Assembly: GCF_017753665.1 (NCBI RefSeq) | Contig: NZ_CP072524.1 | Coordinates: 2,232,001 to 2,296,000, forward strand | Direction of reading: 5' to 3' | Source: Neisseria sicca | GTDB lineage: Bacteria > Pseudomonadota > Gammaproteobacteria > Burkholderiales > Neisseriaceae | DNA length: 64,000 nucleotides | Shown: positions 56,088 through 64,000 of the stretch, piece after piece | How positions within the stretch are numbered: the stretch's first letter is position 1 | How the letters are laid out: every line of letters starts with the position of its first letter | Translations under genes and position numbers: made by a program | Notes under the pieces: model-generated | Told to the model about the DNA's origin: nothing | Database searches by the model: none | The model's input: only the letters and a program-made list of their open reading frames with translations

Positions 56088-57305
56088 GAGACCTTTGCAA
56101 AATTCCCCAAAATCCCCTAAATTCCCACCAAGACATTTAGGGGATTTTCCATGAGCACCTTCTTCCAGCAAACCGCACAAGCCATGATTGCCAAACACAT
56201 CGACCGCTTCCCACTATTGAAGTTGGATCAGGTGATTGATTGGCAGCCGATCGAGCAGTACCTGAATCGTCAAAGAACCCGTTACGTCCGAGACCACCGC
56301 GGCCGTCCCGCCTATTCCCTGTTGTCCATGTTCAAAGCCGTCCTGCTCGGACAATGGCACAGCCTCTCCGATCCCGAACTCGAACACAGCCTCATCACCC
56401 GCATCGATTTCAACCTGTTTTGCCGTTTTGACGAGTTGAGCATCCCCGATTACAGCACCTTATGCCGCTACCGCAACTGGCTGGCGCAAGACGACACCCT
56501 GTCCGAATTGCTGGAACTGATTAACCGCCAACTGACCGCAAAAGGCCTAAAAATAGAGAAAGCATCCGCCGCCGTCATTGACGCCACCATTATTCAAACC
56601 GCCGGCAGCAAACAGCGTCAGGCCATAGAAGTTGACGAGGAAGGACAAGTCAGCAGCCAAACCACACCGAGTAAAGATAAAGATGCTCGTTGGACAAAGA
56701 AAAACGGTTTATACAGACTCGGTTACAAACAACATACCCGTACCGATGAGGAAGGCTATATCGAGAAACTGCACATCACCCCCGCCAATACCCATGAGTG
56801 CAACCACCTGTCGCCTTTGCTGGAAGGTATAGCCGAAGGTACGACCGTCTATGCCGACAAAGGCTACGACAGTGCGGAAAACCGGCAACATCTGAAAGAG
56901 CGCCAGTTGCTGGACGGCATTATGCGCAAAGCCCACCGCAACCGTCCGCTGACGGAAGCGCAAACCAAACGTAACCGATATTTGTCGAAGACCCGTTATG
57001 TGGTGGAACAAAGCTTCGGTACGCTGCACCGTAAATTCCGCTACGCCCGGGCAGCCTATTTCGGGCTGATTAAAGTGAGTGCGCAAAGCCATCTGAAGGC
57101 GATGTGTTTGAACCTGTTGAAAGCGGCTAACAGGCTAAGTGTGCCTGTTGCCGCCTAAAAGGTGGCCCGGATGCCTGATTATCAGGCATCCGGGGAGGAT
57201 TAAGGGGGTATTTGGGTAAAATTAGGCGCAATTAGGGGCGAAAACAGCCGAAAACCTGTGTTTGGGTTCCGGCTGTCGGGGGAAGGGCTTTTTTGCAAAG
57301 GTCTC
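56088..57305 (+). mobile_element. IS5-family element, copy 3 (mosaic)
   Basis: 1218 bp with perfect GAGACCTTTGCAAAA ends and a 5-bp duplication CTATA (56083-56087 and 57306-57310). The right-hand duplication overlaps the start of Correia element 5. The left part matches copy 1 and the right part copy 2, switching between about 56911 and 56972. Confidence 0.9.
56151..57158 (+). CDS. IS5-family transposase (copy 3)
   Basis: A 335-residue intact transposase, identical in protein to copy 1. The DNA after 56972 follows copy 2 at silent sites (for example CGT AAC, AAG ACC, GTG GAA). Confidence 0.92.
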   Translation: MSTFFQQTAQAMIAKHIDRFPLLKLDQVIDWQPIEQYLNRQRTRYVRDHRGRPAYSLLSMFKAVLLGQWHSLSDPELEHSLITRIDFNLFCRFDELSIPDYSTLCRYRNWLAQDDTLSELLELINRQLTAKGLKIEKASAAVIDATIIQTAGSKQRQAIEVDEEGQVSSQTTPSKDKDARWTKKNGLYRLGYKQHTRTDEEGYIEKLHITPANTHECNHLSPLLEGIAEGTTVYADKGYDSAENRQHLKERQLLDGIMRKAHRNRPLTEAQTKRNRYLSKTRYVVEQSFGTLHRKFRYARAAYFGLIKVSAQSHLKAMCLNLLKAANRLSVPVAA

Positions 57306-57307
57306 CT

Positions 57308-57412
57308 ATAGTGGATTAAATTTAAATCAGGACAAGGCGACGAAGCCGCAGACAGTACAAATATTACGGCAAGGCGAGGCAATGCCGTACTGGTTTAAAT
57401 TTAATCCACTAT
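57308..57412. repeat. Correia element 5 (105 bp), abutting IS copy 3
   Basis: ATAGTGGATTAAATTTAAA...TTTAAATTTAATCCACTAT. The IS inserted at its outer edge: the target duplication includes the element's first three bases. Confidence 0.9.
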
Positions 57413-57498
57413 ATTTGTCCGATTCAAGATTAGATTGATGTGTCTGCTGGCAAGGTCGATGCTGCGGTTTGACTGATTTTGAAACATTGCATTATTTA

Positions 57499-57546
57499 AA
57501 AAGGTCGTCTGAAAAACCTTTGTTTCAGGTTTTCAGACGACCTTTT
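57499..57546 (-). terminator. DUS hairpin terminator of fabF
   Basis: AAAGGTCGTCTGAAAAACC and GGTTTTCAGACGACCTTTTG, 22 bases below the fabF stop. Confidence 0.85.
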
Positions 57547-57568
57547 GTCTTGTTTCAAACCGCTTCAA

Positions 57569-58816
57569 TCAGTCTTTGAAACGTTTGAACACCAGCGTAC
57601 CGTTGGTACCGCCGAAGCCGAAGGAATTGGAGATGGCAACGTCGATTTTCGCGTCGCGCGCTTCGTTGGCGCAGTAATCCAAATCGCAGCCCGCCTCGAT
57701 GTCTTGTTCAAAGATGTTGATGGTCGGCGGGGATTTTTGCTCGTGTACTGCCAACACGCTGTACAACGCTTCCACGCCGCCTGCCGCGCCGAGCAAGTGG
57801 CCGGTCATGGATTTGGTGGAGTTGACAATAACTTTACGGGCATGGTCGCCAAGCGCGCGTTTGAGCGCTTTGGTTTCGTTGGCATCGCCCAACGGAGTGG
57901 ATGTACCGTGTGCGTTGACGTAATCGACGTCTTCGGGATTCAGTCCGGCATCTTTCAACGCGCGGGTAACCGCCAATGCAGGGCCTTCTTCGTTCGGAGC
58001 GGTGATGTGGTAGGCATCGGAACTCATGCCGAAACCGACGATTTCGGCGTAAATTTTCGCGCCGCGTTTTTTCGCGTGTTCCAATTCTTCCAACACCAGC
58101 ACGCCCGCACCTTCTCCGATGACGAAACCGTCGCGGCCTTTGTCCCACGGACGGGAAGCGGTGACGGGATCGTCGTTGCGGGTGGAAAGGGCTTTCATTG
58201 CAGCGAAGCCGCCGACGCCCAAAGTGCTGATCGCGCCTTCGGCACCGCCTGCAATCATCACGTCGGCGTCGCCGTATTTAATCAGTCGGGCGGAGTCGCC
58301 GATAGAGTGCGCGCCGGTGGTACAGGCGGAAACCATGCCGTAGCTGGGGCCACGGTAGCCTTTGAGGATGGTAACGTGGCCCGCAATCAGGTTAATCAGC
58401 GAACCGGGAATGAAGAAAGGGTTGATTTTGCGCGCGCCGCCTTCGATAACGGCTTTACCGGTGGCTTCGATGCTGGGCAGGCCGCCGATGCCGGAGCCGA
58501 TGTTCACGCCGACGCGGTCTTTGTCGAGGCTTTCCAATTCGTCCAAACCGGCATCGCTGATGGCTTGCAGCGCGGCGGCGATGCCGTAGTGGATGAACAC
58601 GTCCATACGGCGCGCTTCTTTCGCGCTGATGTATTGGCCGATGTCGAAATCGCGCACTTCGCCGGCGATTTGGCTGTTGATGTCGGATGCGTCAAAGCGG
58701 GTAATCCGGCCGATGCCGCTTTTGCCTGCGAGCAGGTTGCTCCATGCGGTGGCGACGTCGTTGCCGACCGGTGATACTTGGCCGAGGCCTGTGATGACTA
58801 CTCTTCTCTGACTCAT
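57569..58816 (-). CDS. fabF: 3-oxoacyl-ACP synthase II
   Basis: A 415-residue condensing enzyme that extends fatty acids from malonyl-ACP. The active Cys is in SACTTGAHSIG, with the two catalytic His in NAHGTSTPLGD and MTGHLLGAAG. The dimeric thiolase fold is full length. It is downstream of acpP on the same strand, a standard fab arrangement. Confidence 0.95.
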   Translation of the reverse strand: MSQRRVVITGLGQVSPVGNDVATAWSNLLAGKSGIGRITRFDASDINSQIAGEVRDFDIGQYISAKEARRMDVFIHYGIAAALQAISDAGLDELESLDKDRVGVNIGSGIGGLPSIEATGKAVIEGGARKINPFFIPGSLINLIAGHVTILKGYRGPSYGMVSACTTGAHSIGDSARLIKYGDADVMIAGGAEGAISTLGVGGFAAMKALSTRNDDPVTASRPWDKGRDGFVIGEGAGVLVLEELEHAKKRGAKIYAEIVGFGMSSDAYHITAPNEEGPALAVTRALKDAGLNPEDVDYVNAHGTSTPLGDANETKALKRALGDHARKVIVNSTKSMTGHLLGAAGGVEALYSVLAVHEQKSPPTINIFEQDIEAGCDLDYCANEARDAKIDVAISNSFGFGGTNGTLVFKRFKD

Positions 58817-58939
58817 GATAATCTCGCTGTTGGTTTTCGGTGGGATGCGGCAAGATGCCGTCTGAAAATGATAATAGCGGTTCGGAATCGGATTCCAGGC
58901 GGCTATTATAACGGATTTTGCCCCATATATATAAGGTAA

Positions 58940-58971
58940 CAGCCTCTATTGCGTTAACGCAGCAGAGGCTG
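58940..58971 (-). promoter_or_regulatory. Hairpin between acpP and fabF
   Basis: CAGCCTCT...AGAGGCTG around the inner palindrome TGCGTTAACGCA. No T run follows on the minus strand, so it is more likely a partial terminator or mRNA-processing site that sets the acpP:fabF ratio. Confidence 0.5.
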
Positions 58972-58992
58972 GGGATGTTTGGTGCGACCGAA

Positions 58993-59229
58993 TTAGCCGT
59001 TGTGGGCGTTGATGTAGTCGATAGCCAGTTGTACGGTAGTGATTTTTTCGGCTTCTTCATCAGGGATTTCGCAACCGAAAGCTTCTTCCAAAGCCATAAC
59101 CAATTCTACGGTGTCCAAAGAATCTGCGCCCAGGTCGTCTTGGAAGGAAGATTCATTTTTGACTTCGGCTTCGTTTACGCCCAGTTGTTCAGCAACAATT
59201 TTCTTAACTTGTTGTTCGATGTTTGACAT
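58993..59229 (-). CDS. acpP: Acyl carrier protein
   Basis: A 78-residue ACP. The phosphopantetheine Ser37 is in GADSLDTVELVM, and the four-helix acidic profile is intact. It carries growing acyl chains for the fab enzymes and for lipid A. The start is at 59229. Confidence 0.97.
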   Translation of the reverse strand: MSNIEQQVKKIVAEQLGVNEAEVKNESSFQDDLGADSLDTVELVMALEEAFGCEIPDEEAEKITTVQLAIDYINAHNG

Positions 59230-59285
59230 ATCAGTCGTTCCTTTTGCCTTGCGGCGGGTTGTTTAAGAGAAATAAATTCGTCGGT

Positions 59286-59314
59286 ATTGTACCGAGTTCG
59301 GATAGAGTTTTCCA
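59286..59314 (-). promoter_or_regulatory. Candidate acpP promoter
   Basis: Minus-strand TGGAAA (59314-59309), 17-base spacer, TACAAT (59291-59286), about 57 bases before the acpP ATG. The -35 is weak (4/6). Confidence 0.45.
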
Positions 59315-59583
59315 TCTAAGTCTGCATTCTAACACAGATTATTCTGGAAAAACCTGTTGTTGTGCATATTAGCATAGCCTGATTTTAACCTACAAGCGGG
59401 AATTTGTTTTTCTTTGGTATCAATAAGTTAATAAGCGGAAAGGTCGTCTGAAAACTGATTTCCCCGTTTTCAGATGACCTTTTTATGAGATTAATGGGGG
59501 CTTGGAAGTTAATGAGTAGCGTGGGCCTCGTCCGCGAGCCTGTTGTCCACAATTTGAATTTAGCGGTTATTCTTGCATTTATA

Positions 59584-59668
59584 TCGTGGGTAGAACCCAC
59601 GCTACTCGTTGTTGCAACGGAACTTGTCCCTTCCCCCGTCCGGCGGGGGAAGGTTGGGATTGGGGCAG
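59584..59668. repeat. Unnamed intergenic repeat, second copy
   Basis: CGTGGGTAGAACCCACG, linker CTACTCGTTGTTGCAACGG and CCCCCGTCCGGCGGGGG, closely related to 4862-4946. Confidence 0.65.
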
Positions 59669-59870
59669 GTTGCAGGCAAAAATAAGGTCGTCTGAAAACT
59701 TTGGGATTTGGGTGTTAGGGAAACCCGTTCGCGTTCATTTTCAGACGACCTTTTATTCAATCAAGGCAGATTTGGGATAACCCAAGTAGCGTGGGCTTTG
59801 CCCACGAAATCCACCATCCAACAACTAAATCCGACAACAGTCACATAGACTTTCATTTCGACATTCATTT

Positions 59871-59941
59871 CGTGGGCAAAGCCCACGTTACGGCTTGCTG
59901 TAACGGCAACTTTGCCCTTCCTTCATCTAACGGAGGAAGTT
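59871..59941. repeat. Unnamed intergenic repeat, partial third copy
   Basis: CGTGGGCAAAGCCCACG with GCTTGCTGTAACGGCAACTT and a degenerate second palindrome. An isolated hairpin GTGGGCTTTGCCCAC lies at 59791-59805. Confidence 0.55.
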
Positions 59942-60085
59942 TGCGGACGTATGCTAATATATTGTATATTGCGGGAAGTGTGCCTGTCAGATTTAGCCGT
60001 AATGGCAAGGCATTATTTCATTACTCAAAAATTCTTTATGAACTTAGATGTTTAAAATAAACTATTAAAACTTTAGGATACGCAC

Positions 60086-61537
60086 ATGCAAGATCAGGAA
60101 GAAAGTAAAAATCAGGAAATACAAGAAAAGCAGGAACAAGAAGACAATGGTGCCATGACCAAGTTGCAAGATGTGTTCAATCTTGCGCATGACCAAGCTC
60201 ATCCCGATAAGATCGATGCCACCATCCGCGCCAATACTCGGGTGACCGGAACCAATATGTGGGTATTGATGTTTGCCATTGCCGTGTCGAGTATCGGTCT
60301 GAATGTAAACAGCACGGCGGTAGTGATCGGCGCGATGTTGATTTCGCCGTTGATGGGGCCGATTGTAGGTATGGGTTACGGTTTGGCGGTAGGGGATACT
60401 GCGCTGATCCGTCAAGCGATGCGCAATATTATTATATTCGTCGTCATCAGCTTGATTACCGCTACGTTGTATTTCCTGTTAACCCCGCTCAAAGGGGCGC
60501 AAAGCGAGCTTTTGGCGCGTACTCAGCCGACCCTTTGGGATGTGTTGATTGCCTTCTTCGGCGGTAGTGCGGGTATTGTGGCGCTGACCCGAAAAGAGGG
60601 AGGCAATGCCATACCGGGAGTGGCGATTGCGACTGCATTGATGCCGCCCCTGTGTACTGCGGGCTACGGACTGGCACATGGCAACTGGCACTACTTTCTC
60701 GGTGCTTCATATCTTTTTGCCATCAACTGCGTGTTCATCGCTTTTTCGACCTTGTTGTTTTCCAAGCTGCTCAAGCTGCCGCGCAGGGGGTTGGTAAAAG
60801 AATCCAAACGCCGGCTGCAAAGTATCATGATTACTGCCGTCGTGTTGGCTGTGATGATTCCGAGCGGCTATATGGCATCAGGACTGGTGCGTCAGGAAAT
60901 CTTCAACACCAGAGCCAATGCCGCCATTGCCACTGCGCAGCAACAGGAAGGTTTTTTCGTGCTGCGTAAGATGTTGAACCATAGAGAAAATAAAGTCGAT
61001 CTGATTGTCAATGGAACGGGCAATGCCGAGAAAATTTCCGCCTTGCTGGTGAAAAGCCTTGAAGCGTCAGGTGTGAAAGCGCCGAAGGTAAACGTGGTTT
61101 ATGCGGGAGGGAACGATGCCAAAATCGAAGAATTGCTGGCAAGCCAAAACAACTCGGTACAGTTGCAAAACGAGCTGAAAGAGCAGCAAGCCTACATCGA
61201 TACCGTGCTTGCGGGCAAAACTGCCGATACCGCCGGTGCTGACGATGCTGCGGTACTCAAGGAAATAAAAGCCCAATATCCCGAAGCGGAAAAAATCGTT
61301 GTCGGACGCGGCTTGGTTTGGGAGAAAGCGCAAACAGAGCCTGTTTCCGAGCAGCCTGAAAGCAGCAAAAATACTAAATCGGAAACAGGCGAACATGACG
61401 ATATTGTCGTTGTCTCGCTCGAATTTAAGGAGCCTTTGCCTGCCAAAGATCGCGAACGCTTACAGGCGTGGTTGAACCAGCGTTATGAGGGTAAGGCCGT
61501 GCGCATGTTTGTGAACACTCAAGCTTCAGACATATAA
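60086..61537 (+). CDS. DUF389/TIGR00341 family membrane protein
   Basis: A 483-residue protein. After an acidic N-terminus, residues about 50-235 hold six hydrophobic helices with the DUF389 signature (VNSTAVVIGAMLISPLMGPI, FFGGSAGIVALTR, GVAIATALMPPLCTAGYG). The C-terminal half is soluble and Glu/Lys/Ala-rich with coiled-coil character, a larger extension than in most DUF389 proteins. The function is unknown. The GC content is typical, and the long upstream repeat region makes a single promoter hard to place. Confidence 0.8.
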   Translation: MQDQEESKNQEIQEKQEQEDNGAMTKLQDVFNLAHDQAHPDKIDATIRANTRVTGTNMWVLMFAIAVSSIGLNVNSTAVVIGAMLISPLMGPIVGMGYGLAVGDTALIRQAMRNIIIFVVISLITATLYFLLTPLKGAQSELLARTQPTLWDVLIAFFGGSAGIVALTRKEGGNAIPGVAIATALMPPLCTAGYGLAHGNWHYFLGASYLFAINCVFIAFSTLLFSKLLKLPRRGLVKESKRRLQSIMITAVVLAVMIPSGYMASGLVRQEIFNTRANAAIATAQQQEGFFVLRKMLNHRENKVDLIVNGTGNAEKISALLVKSLEASGVKAPKVNVVYAGGNDAKIEELLASQNNSVQLQNELKEQQAYIDTVLAGKTADTAGADDAAVLKEIKAQYPEAEKIVVGRGLVWEKAQTEPVSEQPESSKNTKSETGEHDDIVVVSLEFKEPLPAKDRERLQAWLNQRYEGKAVRMFVNTQASDI

Positions 61538-61598
61538 CCCGTTTCACGAATACTCCGCCTGTCGGCTTTATCCGTTTTCAGGAAATCATTTATTGTTC

Positions 61599-63497
61599 CT
61601 AATAAACCAAATCCGCCTCAAACACGCCCCTCAAGGCGTTGGAGAGGCGGATTTTTTCTGCGCGCTCGAGCATGTCGCGGGTGATGTGGGTTTCGATGAC
61701 TGCGTCCGCGCCCAAGTAGGTTTGCGGCTGCTGCAATACGGCTTGGCGCATGACGCCGTTGAGGATGTCCAAATCCAGAGACGGGGTGAGCCATTGCCCT
61801 TGGTATTTGACGAACACGTTGCTTCTGCCGCCTTCGAGCAGGAGGCCGTCTGAATTGAAAAACAGGCTGTCGAACGCGCCTTGTGTTTCGGCGGTTTGCC
61901 ATGCTTGGTCGTACAGGGTGCGGCGGGTGGTTTTGAAGCGGCGCAGGTAGTCGCGGCGCGGGAGGGGTTGCGGGGCGGGGATGACGCGCTGCGGGGCGGA
62001 CAGCTCGGCGGTGGCGGCATGGCTGAGAATGAGGCCGTCTGAAACGAGTTCGGCTTTCAGGCGGAAGAGGCCGTCGGGCAAGTCGGCGATGTATTGCCGG
62101 ATTCGGGTTTCGCCATCGTCGGGCAGGGGCAGGTTGAAGGCTTGGGCGGAGGTTTTCAGACGACCTAAATGCAGGCCGAGCAGGCGGCATTGCCTGTTTT
62201 CTACGCGCATGGTTTCGAAGATGCCGAAGGCGGGGCGCAATTCGTTGAGGAAACGGGCTTTCCAGCCGCATTCCCGATATTCGGCGGTGGGGTCGCTGTC
62301 GATGACGATGCCGGAACCGACGCCGTACACCCCTTGATATAGTGGATTAACTTTAAACCGGTACGGCGTTGCCTCGCCTTGCCGTACTATCTCTACTGTC
62401 TGCGGCTTCGTCGCCTTGTCCTGATTTGTTAATCCACTATCTAGGTCGTCTGAAATCGAGTCTGAAACGGGTTTGAGCGATAAGGTGCGGATGACGACGT
62501 TGAATATGCCTTCAAACCCAAGCCCACTTTCGCATGGATTCAGGTAGCCGATGCTGCCGGTGTACAGGCCGCGCGGTTCGGCTTCGAGCAATTCGATAAT
62601 CTGCATACTCATGCGTTTGGGCGCGCCGGTGATGCTGCCGCAGGGGAAGGCGGCGCGGAGGATGTCGGCGGCGGTGATGTGCGGCAGGGCTTGGGCTTGG
62701 ATGGTGCTGGTCATCTGCCAGACGCTGCCGAAACGCGATACTTTAAACGGATCGGGCACGCATACTTTGCCGGTTTGGGCGATTTTGCCGAGGTCGTTGC
62801 GCAGCAAATCGACAATCATCACGTTTTCGGCGCGGTTTTTCGGGTCGGCTTGCAACTCGGCGGCGCGGCGTTCGTCTTGCCCGTCGCCCAAAATCGGCGC
62901 GGTGCCTTTCATCGGTTCGGTGCTGATGGTGCCGTCCGCACCGATTTTGAGGAAGAGTTCGGGCGAGAAACACAGCGTCCACGCGGATTTTCCTGCCGCA
63001 TCGGGCAAGTGGGACAAAACGGCATAGGGGACGGGTTGGCGCAGGCGGCGGTAGAGGCTGACGGGGTTACCGTAGGCTTGCAGGTGCAGGCGGGTGGTGT
63101 AGTTGATTTGATAGGTGTCGCCGCGCCGGATGGCTTCGTGGATTTGGCGGATGCGGTCGAGGTAATCGGCTTCGGATACGGAGGATTGCGGCGTGGAGAT
63201 GCCGGCGGGGAGGTCGTCTGAATTTTGGGCAAGCCAGCTTTCGGCATTGATATCGGCGCAGTCAGCAAACCAGTGCAGGGCAAGATTGCCGCCGCGTTCG
63301 GACGCTATCCCCATCAGCGGCAAACCGAATTCGTAGTCTGCAAACAACACAGCATGCAGCCCTTTTTGCCAGCCCTTTTGCAGCGCATCGTTTAGCGAAT
63401 CCAGTTCGTTATGATGGAAAAGGCGGCTTTCCACATGATTTTGATAGAGTTTTGCGCGGCCGCTCACGGCATCGTCAAACAGGGCGAAATAGGGCAT
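61599..63497 (-). CDS. pabB: Aminodeoxychorismate synthase PabB fused to PabC-like lyase, with in-frame Correia insertion
   Basis: A 632-residue two-domain enzyme of folate synthesis. The N-terminal chorismate-binding domain has DTYQINYTTRLHL, NRAENVMIVDLLRNDLG, GSITGAPKRMSMQII and YGVGSGIVIDSDPTAEY; the C-terminal class IV aminotransferase domain (LRPAFGIFETMRV, LLLEGGRSNVFVKYQG) eliminates pyruvate to give p-aminobenzoate. Residues about 353-386 are encoded by Correia element 6, inserted between RTLSLKPVSDS and GVYGVGSG without breaking the frame. This is a variable loop before a conserved strand. The start at 63497 (MPYFALFDD) is family-like; the frame is open to 63632 but that extension is not used. 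Confidence 0.9.
   Translation of the reverse strand: MPYFALFDDAVSGRAKLYQNHVESRLFHHNELDSLNDALQKGWQKGLHAVLFADYEFGLPLMGIASERGGNLALHWFADCADINAESWLAQNSDDLPAGISTPQSSVSEADYLDRIRQIHEAIRRGDTYQINYTTRLHLQAYGNPVSLYRRLRQPVPYAVLSHLPDAAGKSAWTLCFSPELFLKIGADGTISTEPMKGTAPILGDGQDERRAAELQADPKNRAENVMIVDLLRNDLGKIAQTGKVCVPDPFKVSRFGSVWQMTSTIQAQALPHITAADILRAAFPCGSITGAPKRMSMQIIELLEAEPRGLYTGSIGYLNPCESGLGFEGIFNVVIRTLSLKPVSDSISDDLDSGLTNQDKATKPQTVEIVRQGEATPYRFKVNPLYQGVYGVGSGIVIDSDPTAEYRECGWKARFLNELRPAFGIFETMRVENRQCRLLGLHLGRLKTSAQAFNLPLPDDGETRIRQYIADLPDGLFRLKAELVSDGLILSHAATAELSAPQRVIPAPQPLPRRDYLRRFKTTRRTLYDQAWQTAETQGAFDSLFFNSDGLLLEGGRSNVFVKYQGQWLTPSLDLDILNGVMRQAVLQQPQTYLGADAVIETHITRDMLERAEKIRLSNALRGVFEADLVY
62339..62440. 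repeat. Correia element 6 (102 bp) inside pabB
   Basis: ATAGTGGATTAACTTTAAAC...CTGATTTGTTAATCCACTAT. The right arm is three bases shorter than in the other copies. The minus-strand reading is [20 protein letters not shown] followed by ATPYRFKVNPLY. A DUS (AGGTCGTCTGAA) adjoins at 62443-62454. Confidence 0.93.
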
Positions 63498-63664
63498 GGC
63501 TGTGGTGCAAATAGCCTGATTATACGCCGTTTTTACACAAATTAGCAGACCGCGCCGAAAAAAATGGCGCAGTGTAATTTTATGTAGTCCGCAGCAGCAC
63601 AAAAGGAGTAAAATCAAGTCATCCCACACCATATCATTTCAAACTTAAGCAATAAGGAGACCCT

Positions 63665-64000
63665 ATGGCAGATCATCAGTTAGAACCCTTCGAAAACGTT
63701 GAATTGGGCGAAAAACAAGACCAGTTACAAGTTTTTGAAAGAGCTGTTTTGGAACACGAAGGACGCGGTACGGACGAAGACTCCAGCAGCGCGCCGCTTC
63801 CCGCCAACTACCCCTACAAACAACGTATGCGCCGCGCCGCATACGAAAAAGAAAAACAAAAGCTGCAAATCGAATTGCTGAAAGTGCAAAGCTGGGTCAA
63901 AGACTCCGGCCAACGCATCGTCAGCCTGTTTGAGGGCCGCGACGCCGCAGGTAAAGGCGGTACCATCAAACGCTTTATGGAACATTTGAATCCGCGCGGC
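63665..64000 (+). CDS. ppk2: Polyphosphate kinase 2 family protein, partial
   Basis: The first 112 codons, running off the window. AAGGAGA precedes the ATG. After an acidic, charged N-terminus, the P-loop FEGRDAAGKGGTIKRF (89-104) is the PPK2 signature; the enzymes transfer phosphate between polyphosphate and nucleotides. The missing C-terminus should hold the lid module. The gene is divergent from pabB. Confidence 0.9.
   Translation, partial: MADHQLEPFENVELGEKQDQLQVFERAVLEHEGRGTDEDSSSAPLPANYPYKQRMRRAAYEKEKQKLQIELLKVQSWVKDSGQRIVSLFEGRDAAGKGGTIKRFMEHLNPRG

Larger units (their letters stand above)
59230..60085. other. Long intergenic region with many small repeats
   Basis: About 850 bp without a gene. 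It holds the acpP promoter candidate, a DUS pair with one mutated arm (59439-59485; CAGATGACC), a second DUS pair (59684-59755) and GTGGGC/GCCCAC hairpin repeats (59584-59668, 59788-59808 and 59871-59941). Confidence 0.65.

Overview
The window looks like a chromosomal segment of a commensal Neisseria. The short motif AGGTCGTCTGAA occurs dozens of times, singly and as inverted pairs at gene ends. It is the DNA uptake sequence (DUS) dialect I associate with the N. mucosa / N. sicca / N. subflava group, not the ATGCCGTCTGAA of gonococci and meningococci. Six Correia elements (CREE), dRS3-type repeats, a comE gene just behind an rRNA operon, pilT/pilU and an IS1106-like IS5-family element support this. 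Coding DNA is GC-rich, except for a few AT-rich islands that look imported.

Layout. 1-1396: 5' part of a tetratricopeptide-like repeat protein with a DUF2971-like domain (minus strand, runs off the window). 1.8-4.7 kb: periplasmic ATP-dependent DNA ligase, GloC-like hydrolase, a lipoprotein plus L,D-transpeptidase-like pair. 5.0-6.3 kb: IS copy 1. 6.3-15.7 kb: OPT transporter, metG, GNAT, murA, prfB, DegV protein, folA. 15.8-22.3 kb: FadL-like porin, pyrBI with a candidate attenuator, YccS-like protein, DUF4149 protein. 22.7-28.5 kb: pilU, pilT, yggS, lipoprotein, proC, yggT, dksA. 28.8-34.3 kb: rRNA operon 16S-Ile-Ala-23S-5S with P1 promoter, boxA sites, processing stems and terminator, followed by comE. 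35.4-47.5 kb: accessory region holding a SWIM protein, a 3'-truncated MGMT-family gene, a large AT-rich STAND-like NTPase gene, and an hrpA helicase gene split into two ORFs by about 2.6 kb carrying a phosphoethanolamine-transferase-like gene and an AT-rich membrane-protein gene. 47.8-57.3 kb: IS copies 2 and 3 flanking the ptsI-ptsH-IIA operon, hpt, pyk and two membrane proteins. 57.6-64 kb: fabF-acpP, a DUF389 protein, a pabB-pabC fusion carrying an in-frame CREE, and the start of a ppk2 gene.

The most interesting parts are: (1) the 913-residue protein at 37374-40115, with an architecture I read as HEPN-like / STAND NTPase / TPR / cold-shock-like domain, a plausible uncharacterised defence protein; (2) the split hrpA, whose C-terminal half also carries in-frame repeats and a captured small domain; (3) the CREE read through as 34 codons inside pabB; (4) the mosaic IS copy 3, a recombinant of copies 1 and 2; (5) a pyrBI leader with a short reading frame ending in a terminator hairpin; (6) DUS sites that supply the stop codons of four genes. 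The domain assignments rest on motifs read by eye, with no database search.
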